Source of the DNA: JTS-RE37 sp041743975
GTDB taxonomy: Bacteria; Bacteroidota; Bacteroidia; Flavobacteriales; Flavobacteriaceae
Length of the DNA stretch: 46,009 nucleotides
Assembly: GCA_041743975.1 (NCBI GenBank)
Contig: JBGTLT010000157.1
Span: 1-46,009, forward strand
Direction: 5' to 3'
The notes below the pieces were generated by a model. That model was not told the DNA's origin. It was given only the letters and a program-made list of their open reading frames with translations, and did not search any database. Of the stretch, positions 9,601 through 15,166 are shown piece by piece; position 1 is the first letter of the stretch, and each line of letters starts with the position of its first letter. The position numbers and the translations under genes were made by a program.

Positions 9601-11979
9601 GTTTCCGCCCCAGCCTCCGACAGTGTTGATCGTCACACTTCCAATATTGCCGTTCTGGCAACTCATGTCCGTAACATTCAGGCTGCTGACAGCAAATGCG
9701 GTTGCCGGTTCCCGAATGACCAGGGTTGCCGTATCGGTACAATTGGTATCTTCATCCGTGACGGTGATCGTATAGCTGCCTGCCGCGAGGCCGGTTTGAT
9801 CAAGGATTCCAAGGGATTGGCCTGTAAATAAGGCCCCTGCATTGATCTGGTAACTATAGGTGGTCGCAAAACCATCGATCAGGAACCTGCCCGCACCATC
9901 TGTATCACCCACGCAGGTGACTACATCAGTCGCCTGTGCCTGCACACCTATGGAACTGATATCCGTAATGGCATAGGCTTCATCATAACTGCATCCTTCC
10001 GTATCGGTTACACGAAAGGTATAGGTGCCCAGACCGAGGCCCGAAAAGACAGGGTTATTGCCATTGTTGACAGCGTTTCCGGCAGGAGCGGTAATTTCAT
10101 AAACAAAGGGCCCGCTGCCACCGGTCTCTGAAACGGTGACTGAAGCGGTATCGCTCAAACAATTGATGCCTGATATGACAAAATCCAAATTTGTTGGCTT
10201 GTTCAAAGGTGCAAACGCAATGGCCGGCAAACTTTCTACACACCCATTCGCATCCCGTATCTGGGGGGTGTAGGTACCTACTCCCAGGTTCGTAAATACG
10301 GTAGTGGGGCCAAAACCGGCGCCGATACTGTAATCATAGGGGCCGCTTCCCCCGGTCACCCCTGAAATCGTAATTTGTCCCCCATTTTCAGAAAGGCAGC
10401 TGGGAATTGTATTGGCCATTGCCGTACCGGAGATATCGGAGGGAGTACCCACCGCCGCTACTGTAGGTGCTGTAGTACAAATAAAGCTCCCCTGCTGGTA
10501 TCGTATGACCACATCGTAACTTCCCGGAGCCAGGTTGTTGAATACGTTGCTCGACTGGTAACTACCGCCATTGTTGATACTGAACGCCAGGTTGTAACCA
10601 TGCCCGTTGATTACATTTACCGTGATCCTGCCATTATCAGCGCCCCCACACTGGGCATCCAGGGTGGTAACATTGAACACCGGTGGTGGCAGGTCTTCTA
10701 CCGTTACACTGGCAGTTTTGGAACACCCGTTGGCATCTTGGACCACAAGAGGATAGGTCCCGGAAGTATTTACAGCAAATACAGCCGTGGCTGCGTAGGG
10801 GGCACTAAAACTTCCACCACCATCGAGGCTATACCTATATGGAGCGGTTCCCCCGGAGGTGTTTATGGTAACATCAACGGTGCTGGCACCGCATCCAAAA
10901 CTATCGGATGCCGTCGCCGCAACAGTAAGCGGGGTTATCCCATTGCCAATCACAATAGGATTGCTGTTGATATCCCTGGTTACCAGTTGGTTACATTTAT
11001 TGGTTTCTACCCGTACGGTATAGGTTCCTGGACTAACATTTGAAAAGGTGTAGCTGCCGGCCCCATTCGGGCCAAAGGTATCCACAGTAACACCGCCCTT
11101 GATCAGGCGGTAGGTATAGAACCCAGGCACGCCGGAAACATCCACGTCTATACTACCCATTTCGCCGCTGCACAAAATGTCGTTGGCAGTTACATCAATT
11201 GTAATATCCAGGTCCTGTACCATAACGGTATTGGAAGGGAAACGGCAGGCGCTTGCGGAAACATTCTTTAAACGCACCCAGACCATATAGTTTCCGGGAG
11301 CGGTAACATCAAAATACGGGTTGTTTTGATATGGCCCTGCCACATTGTTGAGGCTGTACTCATATCCTGCCGGTACATTGGTGACCTCCACCCTTCCCGG
11401 GTTCCCGCAGATGATGTCAGTTTTGATCAATTGGGGATTGAGTGGATTCAGTGACGATTTAAAATAGTAAAATTGCCCACCGTTGACCTGCACCCTGAAC
11501 TCCCCCGATGAATTTAAATTGTAGGTTGCGGTGGTGGCTACGGTAACATAGCAACTGTTGGTGGTATTGGCACAGTCGTCCAATACCGAAAGCGCGCAGC
11601 TGCCAGAATTCAATTTCTGCCAGGTATAGCTGGCGCCACTAAGACTGAGCGAAACAGTCCGGACATCACTGGCACCACAGAGAAAAAATTTGGCAAGGGT
11701 ACTACCATCGTTGGGGCAGGTTACTGTTTGATCAGCTCCCTGGATAATTGTGGCGAACAGGGGGGCGGCAGGGAGTATGTCTGGGTTGTCAGCGGTAAGT
11801 TGCAAGGAGTGATCCGGGGGTGTATTCCCTTCGGAAGGTTCCACCGGTTCTTCTGCTGGGGACGCAAACTCAGTAATAAACTCGTAGACTCTCGTATTTG
11901 CAATGGCAGTTGTACAGGCAATTGACAGGGTAATCAAAAGCACAGCATACACAAGTTGCCTTGATTTTTTTGGGAGCAT
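3649..11979 (-). CDS. Giant SprB-like repeat adhesin with type IX secretion (gliding-type) C-terminal domain
   Basis: The 2,776-residue protein has a Sec signal peptide (about 1-27, ending TAIA), a cysteine-containing N-terminal region (about 75-180), and then roughly 25 divergent repeats of about 85-110 residues. Each repeat follows the SprB-repeat pattern: a cysteine near its start, GG..PY.YS or a close variant, a F..L.PGTY turn, and a D.nGC ending (VQDANGC, IRDSRGC, VRDGNGC, IQDELGC). The last 86 residues (about 2691-2776; FFTPDGDN.NDVW, IYDRYGRV, WDGRY, GDYWYVV, GHFTLYR) form a CHU_C/gliding-motility-associated T9SS type B sorting domain. It should be secreted across the outer membrane and anchored or released at the surface, probably for adhesion or gliding. 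F. johnsoniae SprB is much larger. No sprF/porP-like gene is adjacent. The gene is single and divergent from the sugar dehydrogenase. Confidence 0.92.
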   Translation of the reverse strand: MLPKKSRQLVYAVLLITLSIACTTAIANTRVYEFITEFASPAEEPVEPSEGNTPPDHSLQLTADNPDILPAAPLFATIIQGADQTVTCPNDGSTLAKFFLCGASDVRTVSLSLSGASYTWQKLNSGSCALSVLDDCANTTNSCYVTVATTATYNLNSSGEFRVQVNGGQFYYFKSSLNPLNPQLIKTDIICGNPGRVEVTNVPAGYEYSLNNVAGPYQNNPYFDVTAPGNYMVWVRLKNVSASACRFPSNTVMVQDLDITIDVTANDILCSGEMGSIDVDVSGVPGFYTYRLIKGGVTVDTFGPNGAGSYTFSNVSPGTYTVRVETNKCNQLVTRDINSNPIVIGNGITPLTVAATASDSFGCGASTVDVTINTSGGTAPYRYSLDGGGSFSAPYAATAVFAVNTSGTYPLVVQDANGCSKTASVTVEDLPPPVFNVTTLDAQCGGADNGRITVNVINGHGYNLAFSINNGGSYQSSNVFNNLAPGSYDVVIRYQQGSFICTTAPTVAAVGTPSDISGTAMANTIPSCLSENGGQITISGVTGGSGPYDYSIGAGFGPTTVFTNLGVGTYTPQIRDANGCVESLPAIAFAPLNKPTNLDFVISGINCLSDTASVTVSETGGSGPFVYEITAPAGNAVNNGNNPVFSGLGLGTYTFRVTDTEGCSYDEAYAITDISSIGVQAQATDVVTCVGDTDGAGRFLIDGFATTYSYQINAGALFTGQSLGILDQTGLAAGSYTITVTDEDTNCTDTATLVIREPATAFAVSSLNVTDMSCQNGNIGSVTINTVGGWGGNRYTLTHPIAPQRGPKNGQTFSNLSIEGVYQVSVTDANGCTITDSFTLTALDTPVLSIDNAASDYCYDNTDGATLAVTASGGDGSYQYRINGGPLTAGNTFAGLTPGTYTIEVRDGNDCRDTVSTTIAPQVTGVATTIQELSCGGPDARIRVNLNNGYPSGGNYDVYEVSIDGAPYTSNANNITGNSFIYTIPNDGSIIGPTTFQFEVRDSRGCIAETNVVTLSPPETIAGAAVPTDTSCGADNGIIELVPDTNFGVPPYEFSADGGASFSTQNIYSGFAPGVHNDFMIRDSRGCTTPLLSATILASSPVDATVVPIDAICSSGIVEGAIDITGVSNGTADFTYDLLDINGTLVATIGPTAATSANFPNVIPGTYTIVTTDASGCEDRDVIQVQQNQLDLTPLDPPPTSDCNSTFTYRVQASGGTAPYLFGLVGDPLVPASENGIDIHDFTGQIAYGTTYFVEIEDFNGCRYIERIDPIDPPSPFTVTATAASDSCTPGGNGVITFTVDGIVPSPASFTVQLQDTDTGLPVGAPMPFLNEPMPYTGTIASLPPGNYQVLVNDDTTNCDASALVSITTNIPTPVIDGNDPATCNVGALVTLRGNGGTPPYAFAYVPTGDPAPVVFSAQTTLEIPGPYPNNYDFYIEDSSGCSSFITLEVTQEPGVPNPTVDVVNQCTAVSNYTVNVTAPLSTGTGLPEETFEYDIGGGFQSSPNFIVPNPGDYTIVVRDGNGCTNTVIARVFDYFAMSATATTEPTCNAGDGVITVNTTGGSGNFRYELDDGVNPVVVQDNDPVFINLIPDTYSILVTDLDSNTFPLCSVTTIVDVTIVDTPVIVATPQGDITCNGMDDGTIAVELQPGTGTDTPLSYVLYDGSTATVVRGPQPSPLFDNLPPATYQAGVISARGCTDRSGNVTIQEPSPLEITTTHTEFTCDPSSNQFNTATVTVYNDTNGDGTGVTTGTAPYTFTLFDGTTTISNGTNNVFEVVDDGSNQTLVLTARDQNGCEVQETIVINAPTGLTFTFNVNSINCDVTGSGVSPGTIDIILDQGPGDYEVQILPLGSEPPQNSGGSDRVSWAISTPGDYIFAVTDVGNAGCTYLTPVVNVPEYNTIEALIAETKPVTCFNGSDGEISIQVTNYTGPYNYEVFSRDNAGVETSTGVIGSLNTTVPGQNPGIIGGLPAGNLVVHLEAMAAPFCDTESNVATVRQPNRALTITLQQTAEVTCSIPGIGELFAVGDGGWGTYEYQLIAPDGITVIQDFPSTNTGFSDLSAGTYTVSIRDLEGCIATNTLNLALPAPIYADIRVVNQLQCNKDNDGSIEAYAISGGEGPGNYLYQLNRLADGSSSGLQTTPVFANLSSGTYTISVFDGWECSYTTVPIVIVDPEVVVAELVELQPPGCGDLGIMQLTVTNPEPGVSYFYRRAGTADPFLPLDNLNPLADFVLISENITIDPGPFQYEVQNSNGCPFEKSNQISLDPAAPLVIALDLANAAINCAGEATGIIRSEAFGGIGNYVYTLLNSDIPPSPAAGNVERSAQSSGIFRDLGPGTYWVFARSGACTAISTPITIIDPPLLVLESIEAVPVSCFGDMDGQIIIEASGGTGIIRYSMTPQLSEFFEPDDPLFPNQKIFTDLAPGSYEVIIQDELGCTITQTIAIAEPMELIAAVAGSTPEYCLGDADGTVSIDVNGGTAPYEFALNSSDMADFAPNPSQFWDNLTGGDTYVIFIRDARGCETNVVVSVGIGVDLQPEAIVEYGCEGIFPNSTATVAVQDPGQYPELLFALDPMDPTDPITAAAETNRTWGDLPAGNHTVYIYHSNGCTTSVDFSIEAYDPLTLTAVKSGPNEITATATGGYGDYEYYFQDVAYGSENVYNTNADATVTVRVVDRNGCVATVTIPFDFTGMLELPNFFTPDGDNMNDVWFPRNRDFFPNIEVKIYDRYGRVVAVLDQVTSWDGRYDSNELPTGDYWYVVNANDEDKQQYVGHFTLYR

Positions 11980-12069
11980 AGGTTAAGTCTTGTTATGGCA
12001 GGAATATACCGGATTTGGGTCAGGGATATTCTTTAGCGTAATAGTTTAAACTTATATTTTCTCTTTATC

Positions 12070-12088
12070 TTTAGGCCTTCAGCCTAAA
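12070..12088. other. Inverted repeat between divergent adhesin and sugar dehydrogenase genes
   Basis: TTTAGGC (12070-12076) and GCCTAAA (12082-12088) form a perfect 7-bp inverted repeat with a 5-nt loop, 28 bp before the dehydrogenase start. It overlaps TATCTTTA (12066-12073), one base off the Bacteroidota TAnnTTTG -7 element on the plus strand. The 137-bp divergent spacer also holds TAAACTTA (12047-12054), a similarly imperfect -7 for the adhesin. It could be an operator or a 5' UTR hairpin. Confidence 0.35.
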
Positions 12089-12116
12089 TTTTATAATAAC
12101 ATTTTAACGTGAAATA

Positions 12117-13238
12117 ATGAGAAATAGTATCATAATGGTTTGTTTTTTCGTTGTGTTGATCAGTTCAGCATGTGCGCAGAAAACCGATACGGAAATTAAA
12201 ACACCGTCCGCATCCGTCTTTTCTGCCGAATTAATGGTCGATAACCTCCAAATCCCCTGGGGGATGGCATTTCTGCCTGATGGCAGCCTGCTGATTACTG
12301 AAAAATCCGGCGAGATCATCCGGTATCAAAACGGGGTGAGAACACCTGTAGCCAATGTTCCTTCGGTCTATAACCGGGGCCAGGGCGGGTTGATGGATAT
12401 CATCCTGCACCCGGATTATGCCAATAACGGATGGATCTATTTATCCTATTCTTCGCAGGAAGGGGATGAAAAAGGGGGGAACACCGCCATTATGCGTGCC
12501 AAATTATCCGGTAATTCGCTGACAGGCAAAGAAATACTTTACAAAGCTTCGCCCAATACTGCTGCTGGGCAGCATTTTGGCTCCAGGTTTGCTTTTGACC
12601 GGGATGGGTATTTGTATTTTTCAATCGGGGAACGGGGTGAAAGGGATATTAACCCCCAGGATAAAACCCGGGACGGGGGTAAAATATACCGGCTGAAGGG
12701 CGATGGCAGCATCCCCGATGACAACCCCTTTGTCAATGAATCCAGGGCGGTCCACGCAGCTTACACCTATGGCAACCGAAATCCTCAGGGAATGGCGCGT
12801 CATCCGGAGACGGGGGCCATCTGGATCCACGAACATGGCCCCAGGGGGGGCGATGAAATCAATATTATAAAAAAAGGTGCCAATTACGGATGGCCCGTTA
12901 TCACCTACGGCATCAACTACAGCGGCACACCCATAACCGACAAAACGGAGATGCCGGGGATGGAGCAGCCGATCCATTACTGGGTGCCTTCCATAGCCCC
13001 CAGTGGTATGGCCTTTGTTACTTCCGATAAATATCCCGGATGGAAGGGGGACCTGCTGGTTGGCTCCCTCAGTTTTCAATATCTGGAAAGGTTAACACTG
13101 GATGGTGATAAAGTCACCAATCGGGAAAAATTGATGGAAAATATTGGGCGGGTACGAAATGTTATAGAGGGCCCCGATGGCTTTATATATGTTGCAGTGG
13201 AAGGAAAAGGGATCTATAAACTGGTTCCGGGCATGTAA
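12117..13238 (+). CDS. PQQ-dependent sugar dehydrogenase (aldose/glucose-sorbosone dehydrogenase family)
   Basis: This 373-residue beta-propeller protein matches the soluble glucose dehydrogenase / YliI family. Visible motifs are NLQIPWGMAFLPDG and LITEKSG at the start, GQHFGSRFAFDRDGYLYFS, GNRNPQGMARHP, the EHGPRGGDE loop, NYGWP and PSGMAF. Proteins of this family oxidise aldose sugars in the periplasm with PQQ as cofactor; many members have weak or unknown substrates. The N-terminus is an export signal ending SSAC (Cys19), so it is a lipoprotein candidate, though Sec cleavage after ACA is also possible. The gene is single and divergent from the adhesin, convergent with murQ. No pqq biosynthesis genes are in the window, so use of imported PQQ or another role is possible. 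Confidence 0.85.
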   Translation: MRNSIIMVCFFVVLISSACAQKTDTEIKTPSASVFSAELMVDNLQIPWGMAFLPDGSLLITEKSGEIIRYQNGVRTPVANVPSVYNRGQGGLMDIILHPDYANNGWIYLSYSSQEGDEKGGNTAIMRAKLSGNSLTGKEILYKASPNTAAGQHFGSRFAFDRDGYLYFSIGERGERDINPQDKTRDGGKIYRLKGDGSIPDDNPFVNESRAVHAAYTYGNRNPQGMARHPETGAIWIHEHGPRGGDEINIIKKGANYGWPVITYGINYSGTPITDKTEMPGMEQPIHYWVPSIAPSGMAFVTSDKYPGWKGDLLVGSLSFQYLERLTLDGDKVTNREKLMENIGRVRNVIEGPDGFIYVAVEGKGIYKLVPGM

Positions 13239-13424
13239 GAGTGTCTCGGCTCAGAAGGTCCGGATTACAAGGGAGTTCGTCTTTACAGAAACCCCCGGTT
13301 ACATGAAATGGCGCCCTGAAAATAAAAAAAATATCCCGGGTTCAGCCTTTGATAATTCCGATGCCCCGGGAGGAAGGTTTTTTCCCTTTAACCCCAGGGG
13401 ATAAGTACTGCGCAAGCCTGAGGT

Positions 13425-14240
13425 TTATTTCTGGAGTGCATCGAGAGCTTTTTTTACAGACCCATATTCCCTGAGGACCGCGCTTGCCTGTTCATAATCC
13501 ATCTGAAGGCCTTCCATAAGGTAACGGGTTCCCCGATCTACCAGTTTTGTATTGGTCAGTTGCATGTTCACCATTTTGTTGCCTTTTACGCGCCCGATCC
13601 GGATCATCAATGCCGTGGAGATCATATTGAGTACCATTTTCTGGGAAGTACCGCTTTTCATCCGGGTACTGCCGGTCACAAATTCCGGTCCTACACTGAT
13701 CTCAACCGGGATCTCTGCTGCAAGTGCAAGGGGGGAACCGGGATTATTGGTAATACCAGCTGTAAGAAGTCCATTTTTCCGGGCCTCGGCAATACCGCCC
13801 AGGACATAAGGCGTGGTCCCGGATGCCGCAATCCCGACAACCGTATCCAATTTGGAAATAGCAAAAGCCTCCAGGTCTTTCCAGGCCTGCCGGGTGTCAT
13901 CCTCGGCGTGTTCCACCGATTTTCGGATAGCTGTATCGCCCCCTGCAATTATCCCGATAACCCGGTCCGGAGGAAGTCCGTAGGTGGGGGGTATTTCGGA
14001 GGCATCGAGTATCCCCAGCCGGCCACTGGTTCCGGCACCTATATAGAATAACCGGCCACCCTGATTAAACCGGGCCTCAAGCCCGTTCACCAGTTTGGTG
14101 ATCTGCGGTATGACCACCGTTATGGCTTCAGCAACCTTTTTATCCTCCTCGTTGATATGCCTAAGGAGGGAGTTGGTATCCATGAGTTCCAAACCATCGT
14201 GGTTGGAAGGTGTTTCGGTAATTTTTTTATAGTCTGACAT
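13425..14240 (-). CDS. murQ: N-acetylmuramic acid 6-phosphate etherase
   Basis: MurQ cleaves the D-lactyl ether of MurNAc-6-phosphate to give GlcNAc-6-phosphate and D-lactate in the cytoplasm. The 271-residue protein is a SIS-domain sugar isomerase fold with the family signatures GAGTSGRLGILDASEIPPT, GGDTAIRKSVEHAEDD, GIAASGTTPYVLG, and TGSTRMKSGTSQKMVLNM. It is slightly shorter than E. coli MurQ (about 298 residues), mainly at the C-terminus. The gene starts 2 bp after the stop codon of the upstream DeoR-type regulator, so the two form a leftward operon. It lies head-to-head with the rest of a peptidoglycan-recycling set (AnmK makes its substrate, NagB consumes its product after deacetylation). 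Confidence 0.95.
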   Translation of the reverse strand: MSDYKKITETPSNHDGLELMDTNSLLRHINEEDKKVAEAITVVIPQITKLVNGLEARFNQGGRLFYIGAGTSGRLGILDASEIPPTYGLPPDRVIGIIAGGDTAIRKSVEHAEDDTRQAWKDLEAFAISKLDTVVGIAASGTTPYVLGGIAEARKNGLLTAGITNNPGSPLALAAEIPVEISVGPEFVTGSTRMKSGTSQKMVLNMISTALMIRIGRVKGNKMVNMQLTNTKLVDRGTRYLMEGLQMDYEQASAVLREYGSVKKALDALQK

Positions 14241-14242
14241 AA

Positions 14243-14992
14243 TTAAAGCAGGTGTATATCCTGATTTCGAAATAGGTTTAAGAGGTTGTTTGAAGGATCC
14301 AGCTCGGTAATCATGGTATTGATCGCATTAATATCACAGGTCTTATAACGATGCTGGGAATTCAATTTCTGTGATATACATAAAAGTACCGCTTTTTTTG
14401 ATGCCTGAATTACCGCTTTTTTAACCTGGACAATATCCCAGTCAGACTCCGTTAACCCATGAAGCGAATCCACATATCCTGTCCCGATAAAGCCGTAATC
14501 CACTTTGATCTCCAGCAGGTCGTGCACGGTCCTGGCCCCTGTTGTGATCTGGGCTTCCCTGGCCAGGCGGCCGCCGATAAAGATCACTTCAACATTAGGT
14601 TTGGAGAGCAATTGCATAGCCACCGGCAGGCTGAGGGTGAAACAGCTGAGCTTTAACTGCTGTGGTATGAGTCGGGCCAGTTCCAGGCAGGTAGTGCCCC
14701 CGTCAATGAAAATGACACTGCCCTCCTTCAACATTGATACTGCCTTTTCAGCAATGGCAATTTTCTCCTGCAGGGCGTAAATATTATTGTTTGGGGCAGC
14801 CAGACTGGTAAAACCCAGGGATATAGCACCTCCATGAACTTTGCGTAGCTTGTTCGCCGCATCGAGTTCCTTCACGTCACGGCGGACGGTGTCGATGGAA
14901 ACATCCAGTTCCTCTGCAATATCCGTCAATAGGATCCTGTTGTGCAATTCCACCTGATTCAGGATCGTACGGTGCCTCTCTTCTTTTAACAT
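14243..14992 (-). CDS. DeoR-family transcriptional regulator of the recycling locus
   Basis: The 249-residue protein has an N-terminal DeoR winged helix-turn-helix (about 1-57; ILLTDIAEELDVSIDTVRRD, KVHGGAI). The C-terminal DeoRC effector domain contains the phosphosugar-binding IFIDGGTTCLELA stretch. DeoR-family proteins are usually repressors released by a sugar phosphate. Here the natural candidates are MurNAc-6-P, GlcNAc-6-P or GlcN-6-P, the intermediates of neighbouring enzymes. It is cotranscribed with murQ and divergent from nagB. The 174-bp divergent spacer holds a repeated 10-mer that is a plausible operator. In E. coli murQ is controlled by MurR, an RpiR-family protein, so this is a different regulator type doing a comparable job (inference). 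Confidence 0.88.
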   Translation of the reverse strand: MLKEERHRTILNQVELHNRILLTDIAEELDVSIDTVRRDVKELDAANKLRKVHGGAISLGFTSLAAPNNNIYALQEKIAIAEKAVSMLKEGSVIFIDGGTTCLELARLIPQQLKLSCFTLSLPVAMQLLSKPNVEVIFIGGRLAREAQITTGARTVHDLLEIKVDYGFIGTGYVDSLHGLTESDWDIVQVKKAVIQASKKAVLLCISQKLNSQHRYKTCDINAINTMITELDPSNNLLNLFRNQDIHLL

Positions 14993-15009
14993 GGTAGCTT
15001 ACTATAATT

Positions 15010-15017
15010 CAAAAGTA
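15010..15017 (-). promoter_or_regulatory. -7 promoter element of deoR-murQ
   Basis: On the minus strand this reads TACTTTTG, a perfect match to the Bacteroidota -7 consensus TAnnTTTG, 17 bp before the deoR start codon. No TTG/TTTG -33 box is found at the usual distance; the AAACAGCAAA motif occupies that place instead. Confidence 0.5.
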
Positions 15018-15030
15018 AAAAATATTTTGA

Positions 15031-15111
15031 TTTGCTGTTTTATGTCGAATTAAGGACCTAAACCTAAAATAAACGCATAATACAGCAAAATTTCCTGCAA
15101 GAAACAGCAAA
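15031..15111. promoter_or_regulatory. Candidate operator: three copies of AAACAGCAAA-type 10-mer
   Basis: AAACAGCAAA occurs exactly on the minus strand at 15031-15040 and on the plus strand at 15102-15111, an inverted pair separated by 61 bp. A 9/10 copy, ATACAGCAAA, lies at 15080-15089, 22 bp (about two helical turns) before the plus-strand copy. The minus copy is 13 bp from the deoR -7 box and the plus copy 16 bp from the nagB -7 box, so each covers the -33 position of its promoter. The adjacent DeoR-family protein is the obvious candidate ligand. Confidence 0.45.
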
Positions 15112-15127
15112 GATATAAAAAATTGGA

Positions 15128-15135
15128 TATCTTTG
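15128..15135 (+). promoter_or_regulatory. -7 promoter element of nagB operon
   Basis: TATCTTTG matches TAnnTTTG perfectly and lies 31 bp before the nagB start codon, which would leave a 5' leader of about 25 nt including the GTAGGAG ribosome-binding-like stretch just before ATG. No classical -33 TTTG is visible. Confidence 0.5.
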
Positions 15136-15166
15136 TCTTTCGTTAAATCTAAACAGTAGGAGTATT

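Noticed and set aside
3649..11979. CRISPR array or tandem DNA repeats within the adhesin region
   Set aside because: Repeats are visible only at protein level; the DNA copies are divergent and have no constant repeat-spacer spacing. No cas genes are in the window.
12103..12116. Possible parS site (AACGTGAAAT) near the sugar dehydrogenase start
   Set aside because: Only one half resembles TGTTTCACGTGAAACA; the other half does not match. No convincing parS was seen anywhere in the window.
13177..13404. 75-codon frame overlapping the end of the sugar dehydrogenase
   Set aside because: It overlaps a well-supported gene in another frame and has no family character. The 186-bp convergent spacer 13239-13424 shows no clear gene or terminator.
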